DNA of 64,000 nt from Allomeiothermus silvanus DSM 9946 (GTDB taxonomy: Bacteria; Deinococcota; Deinococci; Deinococcales; Thermaceae). Below the pieces are notes generated by a model. That model saw only the letters and a program-made list of their open reading frames with translations. It searched no databases and had not been told where the DNA came from. The translations under genes were made by a program, and so were the position numbers. Shown piece by piece: positions 17,064-24,863 of the stretch (position 1 is the first letter of the stretch; each line of letters opens with the position of its first letter). The stretch is from assembly GCF_000092125.1 (NCBI RefSeq), contig NC_014212.1, positions 702,001-766,000 of the forward strand, written 5' to 3'.

Positions 17064-17068
17064 GCCTC
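17041..17068. repeat. 23-bp tandem repeat, unit cut off by the IS
   Basis: This unit (core TCGAGGTGGGGACTTGTA) plus the target-site GCCTC is the outer member of a four-unit array. The other three units lie on the far side of the insertion at 18292-18364. Its first five bases differ from the other units. Confidence 0.8.
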
Positions 17069-17234
17069 TGTAATCGGTCAACACATTTGAGACTCTTTGA
17101 GGAACCGACTCCTCTTGCATCTTAGCCAAAAACTCCAGCGGAGCAAGACCCTGTAATCGGTCAACACATTTGAGACTCTTTGAGGAACCGACTCCTCTTG
17201 CATCTTAGCCAAAAACTCCAGCGGAGCAAGACCC
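17069..17234. repeat. 83-bp tandem duplication of the IS right end
   Basis: Bases 17069-17151 and 17152-17234 are the same 83-bp terminal segment of the element in direct repeat. This makes copy 2 1223 bp long instead of 1140. Each copy carries a complete right terminal inverted repeat, so two alternative right ends exist. Confidence 0.93.
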
Positions 17235-18214
17235 CCCAGGGCCATGTGAGGCCTTCGGCGGTTGTAGTAGTCCAGGTAGGTATCCAGCTCTGCCTGCAGC
17301 TCGCTGAGCGGGGTGGGCAAAGGCCGGGTGTAGAACTCCTCCTTGAAGGTCCGCTGCATCCGCTCCACGTGACCATTGAGTTTAGGACTCCTCGGCGGTA
17401 GCACAAACAAGGCAATCCCCAGAGCACAGCAGGCCTCCTCAAACTCGGCCATGAACTCGCTGCCCCCATCCACCTGGATGGCCCGGATGGGAAAAGGGGC
17501 CCTGGCCAGAAGCAAGGACAAGAACCCCTCAGAAAGCTTAGCCGTGGCCCGGCTGTGCACCTCCGCCAGGACAAACCGGCTATGGAGGTCAATCGCCGAG
17601 AAGTGCTTGACCATGCTTCCCGGTCCTAAGGTCAGGGTGAGGGTGTCCACCTGGACCAGGTCCCCAGGAGCCCTGGCCTCGTATCCTCGGGGCTTCCTTT
17701 TGGCGTAGGGCCGGTTTACCCTTCGCTTTAGCTTCCCTCTTTGAGTCCGGGCCAGGTAGCCGGCCACGCTCTCGATACGTCGGTGCTTCTCCAGGTAGGC
17801 CAGGATGCGCCCCACCGTGCGTTCGCTCATCTGGAAACCCTCCTTGCGGAGGGTAAGCCAGATGGACCAGCGTCCCCAGGTGGGGTTTTCCTTGCGGAGA
17901 GTTTCTATTCTAATGAGCAGCCCTGGGGTCCAGTGGACCTTTGTGCGCAGGTGCTTAGGGCGGCGGGAGCGGGGTTTGAGTCCAGCCAGGCCCTTTTCTT
18001 TTAGGGCTTTTTGCCAGCGGTGGTAGGTGGCCCGGCTGATCCCGACCAGGTCCTGGATCTCCTTCCAGCTCTTTTTACTTTCACGCAGGGCTTTGACCAG
18101 TCGGAGCTTGCGCAGACGTTCCTGGACCTCTGGGTCGCTTGCGTTGGCCTCGGCCAGCCTCTGTGCTTGTCTAGCGCCTCTCCATATCTCTCGGCCAACG
18201 GTGGTAAACTGCAC
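17078..18214 (-). CDS. IS481-like DDE transposase (copy 2, altered C-terminus)
   Basis: The first 353 residues match the other two transposases. After TDY the frame enters the second 83-bp copy in a different phase, because 83 is not a multiple of three. It therefore reads VLLRWSFWLRCKRSRF and a few more residues before a TGA inside the element. The DDE core is intact, so the protein may still work. The start is GTG after AAAGGAGG. Confidence 0.9.
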   Translation of the reverse strand: MQFTTVGREIWRGARQAQRLAEANASDPEVQERLRKLRLVKALRESKKSWKEIQDLVGISRATYHRWQKALKEKGLAGLKPRSRRPKHLRTKVHWTPGLLIRIETLRKENPTWGRWSIWLTLRKEGFQMSERTVGRILAYLEKHRRIESVAGYLARTQRGKLKRRVNRPYAKRKPRGYEARAPGDLVQVDTLTLTLGPGSMVKHFSAIDLHSRFVLAEVHSRATAKLSEGFLSLLLARAPFPIRAIQVDGGSEFMAEFEEACCALGIALFVLPPRSPKLNGHVERMQRTFKEEFYTRPLPTPLSELQAELDTYLDYYNRRRPHMALGGLAPLEFLAKMQEESVPQRVSNVLTDYRVLLRWSFWLRCKRSRFLKESQMC

Positions 18215-18291
18215 CTGGGGAACCTCCTTTCCTGGTCGGTTCCCCTCTTTTTATCCCAGCTTAGAGTCTCACATGTGTTTGTCCGGGTTCA

Positions 18292-18364
18292 GCCTCTCGA
18301 GGTGAGGACTTGTAGCCTCTCGAGGTGGGGACTTGTAGCCTCTCGAGGTGGGGACTTGTAGCCT
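18292..18364. repeat. 23-bp tandem repeat array (three units)
   Basis: Three head-to-tail 23-bp units with core TCGAGGTGGGGACTTGTA (one has GTGAGG) occupy 18292-18360, and four bases of a further unit follow. With the unit at 17041 they formed a four-unit array before the IS inserted. There are no spacers, so this is not a CRISPR array. Confidence 0.85.
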
Positions 18365-18469
18365 GAAGGGCTGCCGGGTACGGGCTATGGCGGTTTGCCT
18401 CGCACAAAATCGGCGGGCAAACCACCTCCCATGGATGTTTTGTAGCACTTGCTGAGTGCAGAAGTTTGG

Positions 18470-19666
18470 TTACCGAGGATTCACTTTTTTCTTGAACCCC
18501 TCGAGCGCGGCATGCACCGCCCCGCTGGGCAGAACCCCCAGCTTGACCAAAGCCCCGCCGCCCTTGGCGCCCAAGGGCTCGAGGACTTCCTTCCAAATCG
18601 CTTGCAAGTCCTCCGGGCGGCTATGGTGCTTGGTCAGGACGAAGCGGGCTTTTCCCTCGCCAGGGGCAACTAGCAAAGCCAGCACGTTTGGCCACTCAGC
18701 GAGCCGTTTGCCCACGGCCTCGATCACCACCGCCGGAACCTGGGCAAAGATGGTGTGCTCCGGGAACTCTGCTAACAGCTCGCGCATGACCCGCTCGGCC
18801 AGTTCCTCTTTGAGCGCGTGGTTTTCGCCCTTGAGCCTGAAAAACTCGTCGCGGAGGTTGTGAATGGGTTTTTCGACCTCGAGGTAGTGCGCGCTGAATT
18901 TTTCGGCCACCCGGGTGAGGATGGCGTGCTCCTGATGAAAGGTCTCGAGGGCCTCCCACCCGGCCATGAAGTAGACCCGGGTGCCGCCCTTGTAGCGCTC
19001 GTACTTCACGATCTTGATCGGCCCGGCCTCGCCGGTGCGGGCTACGTGGGTTCCGCCGCAGGCCACCATGTCCCAGCCCTCGATCTCCACGATGCGAATC
19101 CGTCCCGAGACCTTGGGCGCTCGCCGCAGAGGGTACGAGCCTACCTCGGAGTCCTCGAGCCAGAAGGTCTTGACCGGGGTGTTGGCGTATACGGCCCAGT
19201 TGGCCAGCGCTTCGGCCTGCTGGATGGTGGCTGGGTTGGGTTCACCGGAGAAGTCAATGGTGCAGACCGGGCCGCTCATGTTCACCGCCAAGGTTTCCCA
19301 GCCTGCCGCCCGCCAAAAGGCCTGGGCTAGGGTGTGCTCGGCGGTGTGGCGTTGCATGTGGCGGTAACGGCGGGTCCAGTCGAGTTCGCCCTGAACCTCC
19401 TGGCCTTCCGGCAGAGGGGCCTCGAGCACGTGGACTACCTCTCCCTTGGCCTTGCCATCCACCCCGCCTTCGCCGCGAAACGACGCCTCCCTCACGTCCA
19501 CAACCCTGACCCCGTCGAGGGTTCCGGTGTCGTTGGCCTGCCCCCCAGCGGTGGGGTAAAAAAGGGTTTGATCGAGCACCGCATAGTGCTTGCCGCCCTC
19601 GCTCCAGGCACGGAGTACACGGGCAGTGAAACGGCTTTCGTAGGGAAATTCGTGATAAAGACGCAC
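18470..19666 (-). CDS. Alanyl-tRNA editing protein, AlaX-L type
   Basis: This 398-residue protein lacks the synthetase core but has the editing domain that deacylates mischarged tRNA-Ala. Zinc ligands are H107 and H111 (HTAEH) and C203 and H207 (CGGTH), in the order seen in AlaX and the AlaRS editing domain. From about residue 250 a coiled coil leads into a DHHA1/C-Ala-like domain (KARFVLTKHH, then GAKGGGALVKLG). That makes it the long AlaX-L form, whose C-terminal domain helps bind tRNA. The start is GTG 19666. Confidence 0.88.
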   Translation of the reverse strand: MRLYHEFPYESRFTARVLRAWSEGGKHYAVLDQTLFYPTAGGQANDTGTLDGVRVVDVREASFRGEGGVDGKAKGEVVHVLEAPLPEGQEVQGELDWTRRYRHMQRHTAEHTLAQAFWRAAGWETLAVNMSGPVCTIDFSGEPNPATIQQAEALANWAVYANTPVKTFWLEDSEVGSYPLRRAPKVSGRIRIVEIEGWDMVACGGTHVARTGEAGPIKIVKYERYKGGTRVYFMAGWEALETFHQEHAILTRVAEKFSAHYLEVEKPIHNLRDEFFRLKGENHALKEELAERVMRELLAEFPEHTIFAQVPAVVIEAVGKRLAEWPNVLALLVAPGEGKARFVLTKHHSRPEDLQAIWKEVLEPLGAKGGGALVKLGVLPSGAVHAALEGFKKKVNPR

Positions 19667-19690
19667 CGTTTAATTATCCGGTTTGGAAGA

Positions 19691-19948
19691 TTAAAAGAGG
19701 GGAAGACCCTGCACGAACCTCGAGCCCGCCCAGATCAGGGCCAGGCCCACCGCAGTCGCCAGCAGCCAGCGGGGGCCGGTGAGCAAAACCCGCAGAGCCT
19801 CGAGCAGCAGCCGCACTAGGTCCGCCCAGGCCTCGCCGGGTATGGCTCGCCGCTCAGGCTTGAGCAGCACCTCCCGCACCGCACCAGCAAATCCCAGCAG
19901 TACAAACAGCACGCCCATGCCGATCAGGAACCAGCCGAGGACGGCCAT
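19691..19948 (-). CDS. Small two-segment membrane protein, unknown
   Basis: The 85-residue product has a hydrophobic segment at each end (GWFLIGMGVLFVLLGFAGAV and LLATAVGLALIWAGSRF) and an amphipathic middle. I do not recognise the family; DUF2905-like small proteins have a similar opening. It follows tctA by 14 bases on the same strand and may be transcribed with the transporter operon. Confidence 0.55.
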   Translation of the reverse strand: MAVLGWFLIGMGVLFVLLGFAGAVREVLLKPERRAIPGEAWADLVRLLLEALRVLLTGPRWLLATAVGLALIWAGSRFVQGLPLF

Positions 19949-19962
19949 AACGCCAGAGTACC

Positions 19963-21474
19963 TTAAATCTCATCGCCCCCAAGCTGCCCCCGCCGGGCAA
20001 ACCGGCTGATGATCGTCGGGGCAAACAGCGAAAGACCCGCCAGTATCCATAGCACAACGGCGATGGGACTCGAGAAAAGAAAACCTACCTCCCCATTGCT
20101 GATGGCCATGGCCCGGCGCAGGTTGATCTCCATTAGGTACCCCAGCACCAACCCCAACAGAACTGGAGCCAGCGGGAAGTCAAACTTGCGCATCAGGTAG
20201 CCCACCAGCCCGAACACGCTCATCAACAAGAGGTCGAAGGGGTTGTTGTTGACCGCATAGACCCCGATAAAGCTTACCGCCAGCACTGCCGGGAGCAAGA
20301 ACCAAGCTGGAACTGTCAGCAGCCGCACAAAAACCCACACCAGCGGGAGGTTTAGGATCAACAAGACCACGTTTCCTACGTACATCGAGGCGATCAATCC
20401 CCAGACGATGTTGGGGTGCTGCTGGAACATCTGCGGCCCCGGTGTGACCCCCAAGCTGATGAGGGCGCCCAGCATGATCGCGGTGGTCCCGCTCCCGGGC
20501 AGGCCCAGGGTGAGCAGGGGGATCATGGCCCCGCCCGCCGCTGCGTTGTTGGCTGACTCGGGGGCCGCCACCCCACGCAGATCCCCTTGCCCGAACCGGC
20601 CCCGCCTTCCTAGCCAGCGCTTCTCCACCGTGTAGGCCACGAAGCTGGCGATGCTGGCCCCGGCCCCCGGCAGCACGCCGATCAGGAAGCCCAAAACGCT
20701 CGAGCGCAGGAACGTCGCCAAAGCGCCCATGAATTCTTTTAACGACAGATACACCCGCCCTACCTGAGCCATCACCGCGCTCGAGTGACTCTTCTCCTCC
20801 AGCAATACCAACACCTCGCCTACGGCGAACAGACCAATAGCCACTACCAGGAAGTCCATCCCGTCCTCGAGCTGCAATAAGCCGAAGGTATAGCGCGAGA
20901 TTCCTGACTGTGGGTCCTGCCCTACTGTGGCCAGCATCAGCCCGAAGGCAGTGGCGATGAGGGCTTTGGCCATGTTCTTACCGGCCAGCGCGGAGAGGGT
21001 GGAGAAGCCGAAGACCATCAGGGCGAAATACTCTGCCGGGCCGAAGCGGATTGCCCACTGGGCTAACAGCGGCCCCAATAGCATCAGCCCCACCACCGAG
21101 AGGGTCCCGGCGATGAACGAACCCCAAGCCGCGATAGCCAGAGCTGGACCTGCGCGGCCCTGTTTGGCAAGTTGGTAGCCATCCAAGGTGGTCACTACCG
21201 AGGAAGTCTCACCGGGGATGTTGAGCAAGATGCTGGTGGTGCTCCCGCCGTACATAGCCCCGTAGTAGATGCCTGCCAATAGGATCAGGGCGGATTCCGG
21301 CGGCAGCTTGAGGGCAAAGGTGAGGGGGACCAGCAAAGCTACGCCGCTAATCGGCCCGATTCCGGGCAGTACCCCGATCAACGTGCCCACCAAGCAGCCC
21401 AGAAAGACCAGTAATAAATTGATCGGCTGAAAGGCCACGCCGAAACCATGAACAAGGGCTTGGAGAATGTCCAT
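19963..21474 (-). CDS. tctA: Tripartite tricarboxylate transporter, large membrane subunit TctA
   Basis: The 503-residue protein has about twelve membrane segments and the conserved family motifs GVLPGIGPISGVALL near the N-terminus and GVLPGAGASIASFVAYTVEK in the middle. PGSGTTAIMLGAL is a third Gly/Pro-rich loop. TctA forms the channel of a sodium- or proton-coupled importer for carboxylic acids. TctB and TctC are encoded just upstream on the same strand, which confirms the assignment. The substrate is unknown. Confidence 0.93.
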   Translation of the reverse strand: MDILQALVHGFGVAFQPINLLLVFLGCLVGTLIGVLPGIGPISGVALLVPLTFALKLPPESALILLAGIYYGAMYGGSTTSILLNIPGETSSVVTTLDGYQLAKQGRAGPALAIAAWGSFIAGTLSVVGLMLLGPLLAQWAIRFGPAEYFALMVFGFSTLSALAGKNMAKALIATAFGLMLATVGQDPQSGISRYTFGLLQLEDGMDFLVVAIGLFAVGEVLVLLEEKSHSSAVMAQVGRVYLSLKEFMGALATFLRSSVLGFLIGVLPGAGASIASFVAYTVEKRWLGRRGRFGQGDLRGVAAPESANNAAAGGAMIPLLTLGLPGSGTTAIMLGALISLGVTPGPQMFQQHPNIVWGLIASMYVGNVVLLILNLPLVWVFVRLLTVPAWFLLPAVLAVSFIGVYAVNNNPFDLLLMSVFGLVGYLMRKFDFPLAPVLLGLVLGYLMEINLRRAMAISNGEVGFLFSSPIAVVLWILAGLSLFAPTIISRFARRGQLGGDEI

Positions 21475-21481
21475 AGGGCAA

Positions 21482-21508
21482 GACGCTAAACGCCAAACGC
21501 TAAACGCG
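21482..21508. repeat. Intergenic CGTTTAGCG-type degenerate repeat
   Basis: On the minus strand the words GCGTTTAGCG, GTTTGGCG and TTTAGCGTC follow each other. Similar strings occur at 45516-45544 and 58632-58658. All are intergenic. Confidence 0.5.
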
Positions 21509-21601
21509 TGGCTTCCTTCCTAACGCTACACCCCAGTGCTTCCAACAAGGGGGCCGGGTGCGTAGCCCTTAAGGGGGAAAAACCGCGTGCAAAGGTCACC
21601 T

Positions 21602-22033
21602 TCATCCGAAAATCCTCCCCACCGGCAGCGGCACACCCAAAACCTGAGTGAAAAGCAGATACACCAACACGCTGAAAGAAAGCCCGCCCACTGCCGCCTG
21701 CCTTGGCTTAGCTCCGAAGAGCATCGAAAGAAGAGTCATCTCGAGCGCTGTGGTGACGATAAACCCCAGCGGCACCAACAAGTAAGCGTAGGCCACCAGG
21801 CTCAGCAGCGCCAGCCCGAAAGGGATCCAAAAACCTCGGCTCGGCCAGGCAGGCTCAGGATCGGGGCGGAGGATCAGCCACAGGCTCGAGGCTCCCATGA
21901 TCGCCGCGATGAGGTAGGGGAAGGTCCGTGGACCGACCGGGTCGGAGAGGAAGCCTACTTCCATAGCCCTGGCCCCGATGGCGTAGGCGGCGCTGAGGAT
22001 CAGGAGAACAAGGCCCAGGATGCGGTCAGACAT
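21602..22033 (-). CDS. tctB: Tripartite tricarboxylate transporter, small membrane subunit TctB
   Basis: The 143-residue protein has four hydrophobic segments, the usual layout of TctB. The opening RILGLVLLILSAAYAIGA and the loop FLSDPVGPRTFPYLIA are typical family features. It lies between the tctC and tctA genes in the expected order. The gap to tctA (127 bases) holds a degenerate repeat. Confidence 0.88.
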   Translation of the reverse strand: MSDRILGLVLLILSAAYAIGARAMEVGFLSDPVGPRTFPYLIAAIMGASSLWLILRPDPEPAWPSRGFWIPFGLALLSLVAYAYLLVPLGFIVTTALEMTLLSMLFGAKPRQAAVGGLSFSVLVYLLFTQVLGVPLPVGRIFG

Positions 22034-22044
22034 GGAAACCAGGT

Positions 22045-23013
22045 CTACTTGATTAACCCGAGTTCCCTCGAGAGGCTCCTGAATGCGTTCACCTGACGGT
22101 CCACGAAGACCTGGAACTCGGCTCCCAGCGACAAGAACTCGCCCAGGCTATTTTGCTCACGCACCTTGGCCCACTCCGGCGACTTGGCGACCTTGCGCAG
22201 GGCCTGGATCCAGAACTCGTAGGCATCAGGGGGGATACTCTTGGGCACATAGAAGCCCCGCCAGACGATCCAATCGACGTTGTAGCCGAGTTCTTTGAGG
22301 GTGGGAACGTTGGCATAAGGAGCGGGTAAGCGACGCGGCGCCATCACGCCCAGCACCCGCACGGTTCCTCCCTCGACCTGGCCGCGTAGCTCGGAAGCGT
22401 CTCCGGCGAAGACCTGGATAAAGCCCCCTAGGAGCGAGGTGATGGCCTGCCCGCCGCCGTCGAAGGGGACGTACTTAATCGAACGGGGATCGATCCCCGC
22501 GGCCCGCCCCAGCAAAAGCACCTTCATGTGATCTTGGCCGCCCACCGCGCTACCCCCGCCCACCGCGATTTTGCTAGGGTCGGCTTTCCAGGCCGCGACC
22601 AGTTCTTGCATGGTCTTCCAGGGGGCGTCGGCTTTGACCGCGACCAGCCCGAAATCGGCGGCGATGGCTCCCAGCCAGCGCACGTCGCGCTCGGTGAAGC
22701 GGCTATACTGCCCCTGGGCAAGCCGCACGGTGGTGGCCGGGCTCGCTGCTACGATCAGGTTGGGGTCGTTATCGCGCTGGCTCACCACGTGGGCATAGGC
22801 CACCCCGCCCCCGCCCCCGGTCAGGTTCGTCACCTTGAAGGGCTGGGGGACGATCTTAAGGTCGTACATTAGCTGGGTGACTGCACGGCAGGTGAAGTCC
22901 CAGCCCCCCCCGGCTCCGGCGGGAGCGATGCACTCTGGGTTACGTGGGGTGAAGCCCTGCGCCAATCCGAGGCTAGACAAAAGCAAAATTCCGGTCCAAA
23001 GCGCACGATGCAT
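22045..23013 (-). CDS. tctC: Tripartite tricarboxylate transporter, binding protein TctC (Bug family)
   Basis: The 322-residue exported protein has a signal peptide (MHRALWTGILLLSSLGLAQG) and the Bug-family pattern: ECIAPAGAGGGWDFTCR at the ligand loop, NLTGGGGGVAYA, and a GGGQAITSLLGG segment. Bug proteins bind carboxylates through two water molecules rather than charged side chains. The Cys in ECIAP and the GGWD variant resemble the subgroup acting with TctAB rather than orphan Bug proteins. A 60-base gap separates it from the GntR gene upstream. Confidence 0.9.
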   Translation of the reverse strand: MHRALWTGILLLSSLGLAQGFTPRNPECIAPAGAGGGWDFTCRAVTQLMYDLKIVPQPFKVTNLTGGGGGVAYAHVVSQRDNDPNLIVAASPATTVRLAQGQYSRFTERDVRWLGAIAADFGLVAVKADAPWKTMQELVAAWKADPSKIAVGGGSAVGGQDHMKVLLLGRAAGIDPRSIKYVPFDGGGQAITSLLGGFIQVFAGDASELRGQVEGGTVRVLGVMAPRRLPAPYANVPTLKELGYNVDWIVWRGFYVPKSIPPDAYEFWIQALRKVAKSPEWAKVREQNSLGEFLSLGAEFQVFVDRQVNAFRSLSRELGLIK

Positions 23014-23073
23014 AGGTTGCCTCCCGTTTGAAGGTGTCTATAGTTTCGCCTGTTAGGGCTTGGCTGTCCAGGC

Positions 23074-23760
23074 CTAGGGGCGAGCCAGCAGGTCGGTGCT
23101 AGGCTCGCGCGGGGGGTCTTCGCGCCAGCGGCGGCTCTCTTGCATACGTTGGCGCGAGCGCTCGAGGTGCTCTTCGATCAAGCGGGCGGCCTCTTCGCCC
23201 TGACCCTGGCGCACTAGCTCGAGCAATTTCTGGTGATCCCGCCGGGCTTGGGAGCGGCCCTCGGGGGTCATGACCTCCAGGAAGCGTACCCGGTAGATAC
23301 GCGAGAGGACCGTACCCAGCGCCTCAACCAAGAAGCGGTTGCCGGAGAGCCGGGCCAGCTCGAGGTGAAAGTCGGTAGCCTGAGAAAGCTCGGCTTCGGG
23401 GTCGAGGTCTGCTCCCAGCGTGGCTAGCACCTGGGCAACTTTCTCTGCCTGGGGCTTATGTAAAGCGGCCATACGCACGGCGGTAGTCTCCAAAATCTTG
23501 CGGAAGGTGAAGGCTTCCTCAAGTTCGTCCCAGTCCAAAGGCGCCACCCGGTAGGTGCGCCCTTCGCGGCGCACCAGCCCTTCCCGGGCGAGCAACCCCA
23601 GCGCGGCCCGGATGGGGGTGCGCGAGATGCTCAGGCCTTCTTGGTCGCGAAAGTACTCCTCGAGCTTGCGCTCCACCAGGGGTTCCCCAGGGCGAAGCTG
23701 GAGGGAGAGGATCATCTGCCGCAGGCGGCGGTAGGCTTCTTGGGTTTGTGGTGCTATCAC
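23074..23760 (-). CDS. GntR/FadR-family regulator of the transporter operon
   Basis: The 228-residue regulator has a winged helix-turn-helix (YRRLRQMILSLQLRPGEPLVERKL, then SISRTPIRAALGLLAREGLV) and a helical FCD effector domain (FHLELARLSGN, then DHQKLLELVRQG). FCD regulators respond to carboxylic acids, which fits the downstream tricarboxylate transporter. The frame is open for 52 more codons, but GTG 23760 is preferred: AAAGGAG lies 6 bases upstream, and a longer form would run into the divergent rsuA-like gene. Confidence 0.88.
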   Translation of the reverse strand: MIAPQTQEAYRRLRQMILSLQLRPGEPLVERKLEEYFRDQEGLSISRTPIRAALGLLAREGLVRREGRTYRVAPLDWDELEEAFTFRKILETTAVRMAALHKPQAEKVAQVLATLGADLDPEAELSQATDFHLELARLSGNRFLVEALGTVLSRIYRVRFLEVMTPEGRSQARRDHQKLLELVRQGQGEEAARLIEEHLERSRQRMQESRRWREDPPREPSTDLLARP

Positions 23761-23794
23761 CGAAGGCTCCTTTGGTAGCTTGCCATGCAAAAGC

Positions 23795-23823
23795 TTGACG
23801 AATACTGTATATGTCGGTATCCT
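23795..23823 (+). promoter_or_regulatory. Promoter overlapped by a candidate GntR operator
   Basis: TTGACG (23795-23800), 17 bases, TATCCT (23818-23823) is a plausible plus-strand promoter for the rsuA-like gene. Its spacer contains ATACTG-tatatgt-CGGTAT (23802-23820), an imperfect dyad suited to a GntR-type dimer. Binding there could repress both divergent genes. Confidence 0.5.
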
Positions 23824-23835
23824 AAAAATATCAAG

Positions 23836-23857
23836 CCCGGAGAGTTCCGGGGTTTTT
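23836..23857 (+). terminator. Hairpin with T-run in the leader of the rsuA-like gene
   Basis: CCCGGA (23836-23841), loop GAGT, TCCGGG (23846-23851), then G and TTTTT (23853-23857). It has the form of an intrinsic terminator but lies between the promoter and the gene, so it may be an attenuator. It could instead end transcription arriving from elsewhere. Confidence 0.5.
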
Positions 23858-23901
23858 CGTTTAAGACCAGCTAGGAGAGGCTTTTCCTGAATCCCCCGCC
23901 C

Positions 23902-24639
23902 ATGAAGAAAGCGCACCTTACAAAAGAACGCCTCGACAAGGTTCTAGCCCACCTCGGCCTAGGTAGCCGCAAGGAGATCCACAAACTGGCTCGAGCTGGG
24001 CGCATCACCGTGGACGGCGAGGTCATCACCGATGCTGGCTTCAAGCTCGACCCTCGGAGCGCGCGGATCGCAGTAGACGGGGAAGAAGTCTTCTACCGCG
24101 AGTTCTTTCACGTGCTGCTTAATAAGCCCGCCGGTTACGTGACCTCCACCCAAGACCGGGACGGGCCGTCGGTGACCCACCTGCTCGAAATGGTACGCGA
24201 CGACTGGATGCCGGTAGGCCGGCTCGACAAGGACACCGAGGGGCTTTTGCTCATCACCACCGATGGCGAGCTGGCGCACCGCCTCACCCACCCCCGCTGG
24301 AAGGTGCCCAAGCGTTACTATGCCGAGCTGGCCGAGCCCGCCACCCAGGCCGACGTGGAGGCCTTCGCTGCCGGGTTTGAACTCGAGGGCGAACCTCTCC
24401 AGCCCGCCGAACTCACCCTCGGAAAAGACAGGCGGGTCGAACTGGTCATCCGCGAGGGTCGGTATCACCAGGTCAAGCGGATGTTCGCGGCGCGGGGGAA
24501 CCGGGTGGTTTACTTGAAGCGGGTGGCCTTTGGCCCGCTCGAGTTGCCGGAAGACCTCGAGCTAGGAGAATCCCGCTATCTCACGGCTGAAGAAGAACAC
24601 GCCCTGTACGGGGCGGTGGGGCTCGAGCCAGGGGTTTAG
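23902..24639 (+). CDS. RsuA/RluB-family rRNA pseudouridine synthase
   Basis: The 245-residue enzyme has an N-terminal S4 RNA-binding domain (RLDKVLAHLGLGSRKEIHKLARAGRITVDG, residues about 10-40). The catalytic domain contains the family motif GRLDKDTEGLLLITTDG, whose Asp is the catalytic base attacking uridine. KVPKRYYAEL and EGRYHQVKRMFAA are further family motifs. It is expected to modify either small-subunit (RsuA) or large-subunit (RluB/E/F) rRNA; the sequence alone does not decide. The Shine-Dalgarno before ATG 23902 is weak. Confidence 0.9.
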   Translation: MKKAHLTKERLDKVLAHLGLGSRKEIHKLARAGRITVDGEVITDAGFKLDPRSARIAVDGEEVFYREFFHVLLNKPAGYVTSTQDRDGPSVTHLLEMVRDDWMPVGRLDKDTEGLLLITTDGELAHRLTHPRWKVPKRYYAELAEPATQADVEAFAAGFELEGEPLQPAELTLGKDRRVELVIREGRYHQVKRMFAARGNRVVYLKRVAFGPLELPEDLELGESRYLTAEEEHALYGAVGLEPGV

Positions 24640-24645
24640 GGAAAT

Positions 24646-24672
24646 AAAAAAGGCGGGATTTTTCCCCGCTAA
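24646..24672 (-). terminator. Hairpin with T-run, probably bidirectional
   Basis: GGCGGG (24652-24657) pairs with CCCGCT (24665-24670 region). On the minus strand the stem is followed by TTTTTT (24651-24646). It lies between the convergent pseudouridine synthase and histidine kinase genes. Confidence 0.6.
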
Positions 24673-24737
24673 AAATCATTATAGCACAGCTTGCGAAAAT
24701 TCAATGGGGTATGCAAAAACGTCCAGGCCCCGCTGCT

Positions 24738-24863
24738 TCAGCCGAGCTTCAACCCCGCGAGCAAAATATGGCTGCCGAAAAGAGCGGCCAGGGCCGAGTG
24801 AAAAAGCGGATCAACCCCGAGACAGACGAAGAGTAGCGAGAAGAAGCCCTCGGGGCTAGGCAG
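24738..24863 (-). pseudogene. Possible C-terminal remnant of a membrane protein
   Basis: A minus-strand frame from CTG 24863 to a TGA reads PSPEGFFSLLFVCLGVDPL and then a hydrophobic Ala/Leu-rich helix, about 41 residues. It looks like the last transmembrane helix of a lost gene rather than random sequence, but no start codon or family can be assigned. It fills most of the gap after the histidine kinase. Confidence 0.22.

Larger units (their letters stand above)
17069..18291 (-). mobile_element. IS481-like insertion sequence, copy 2, with duplicated end
   Basis: The element is flanked by GCCTC direct repeats (17064-17068 and 18292-18296). It has the same terminal repeats and transposase as copies 1 and 3, plus the 83-bp duplication at its right end. 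It points toward ppa. Removing the element and one target copy restores a four-unit 23-bp tandem array. Confidence 0.93.

Noticed and set aside
16914-17129. 71-codon frame joining the IS end to the ppa region
   Set aside because: It is only the read-through frame of the duplicated IS end into ppa in the wrong phase.
18292-18364. CRISPR array
   Set aside because: The 23-bp units are head to tail without spacers, and no cas genes are present in the window.
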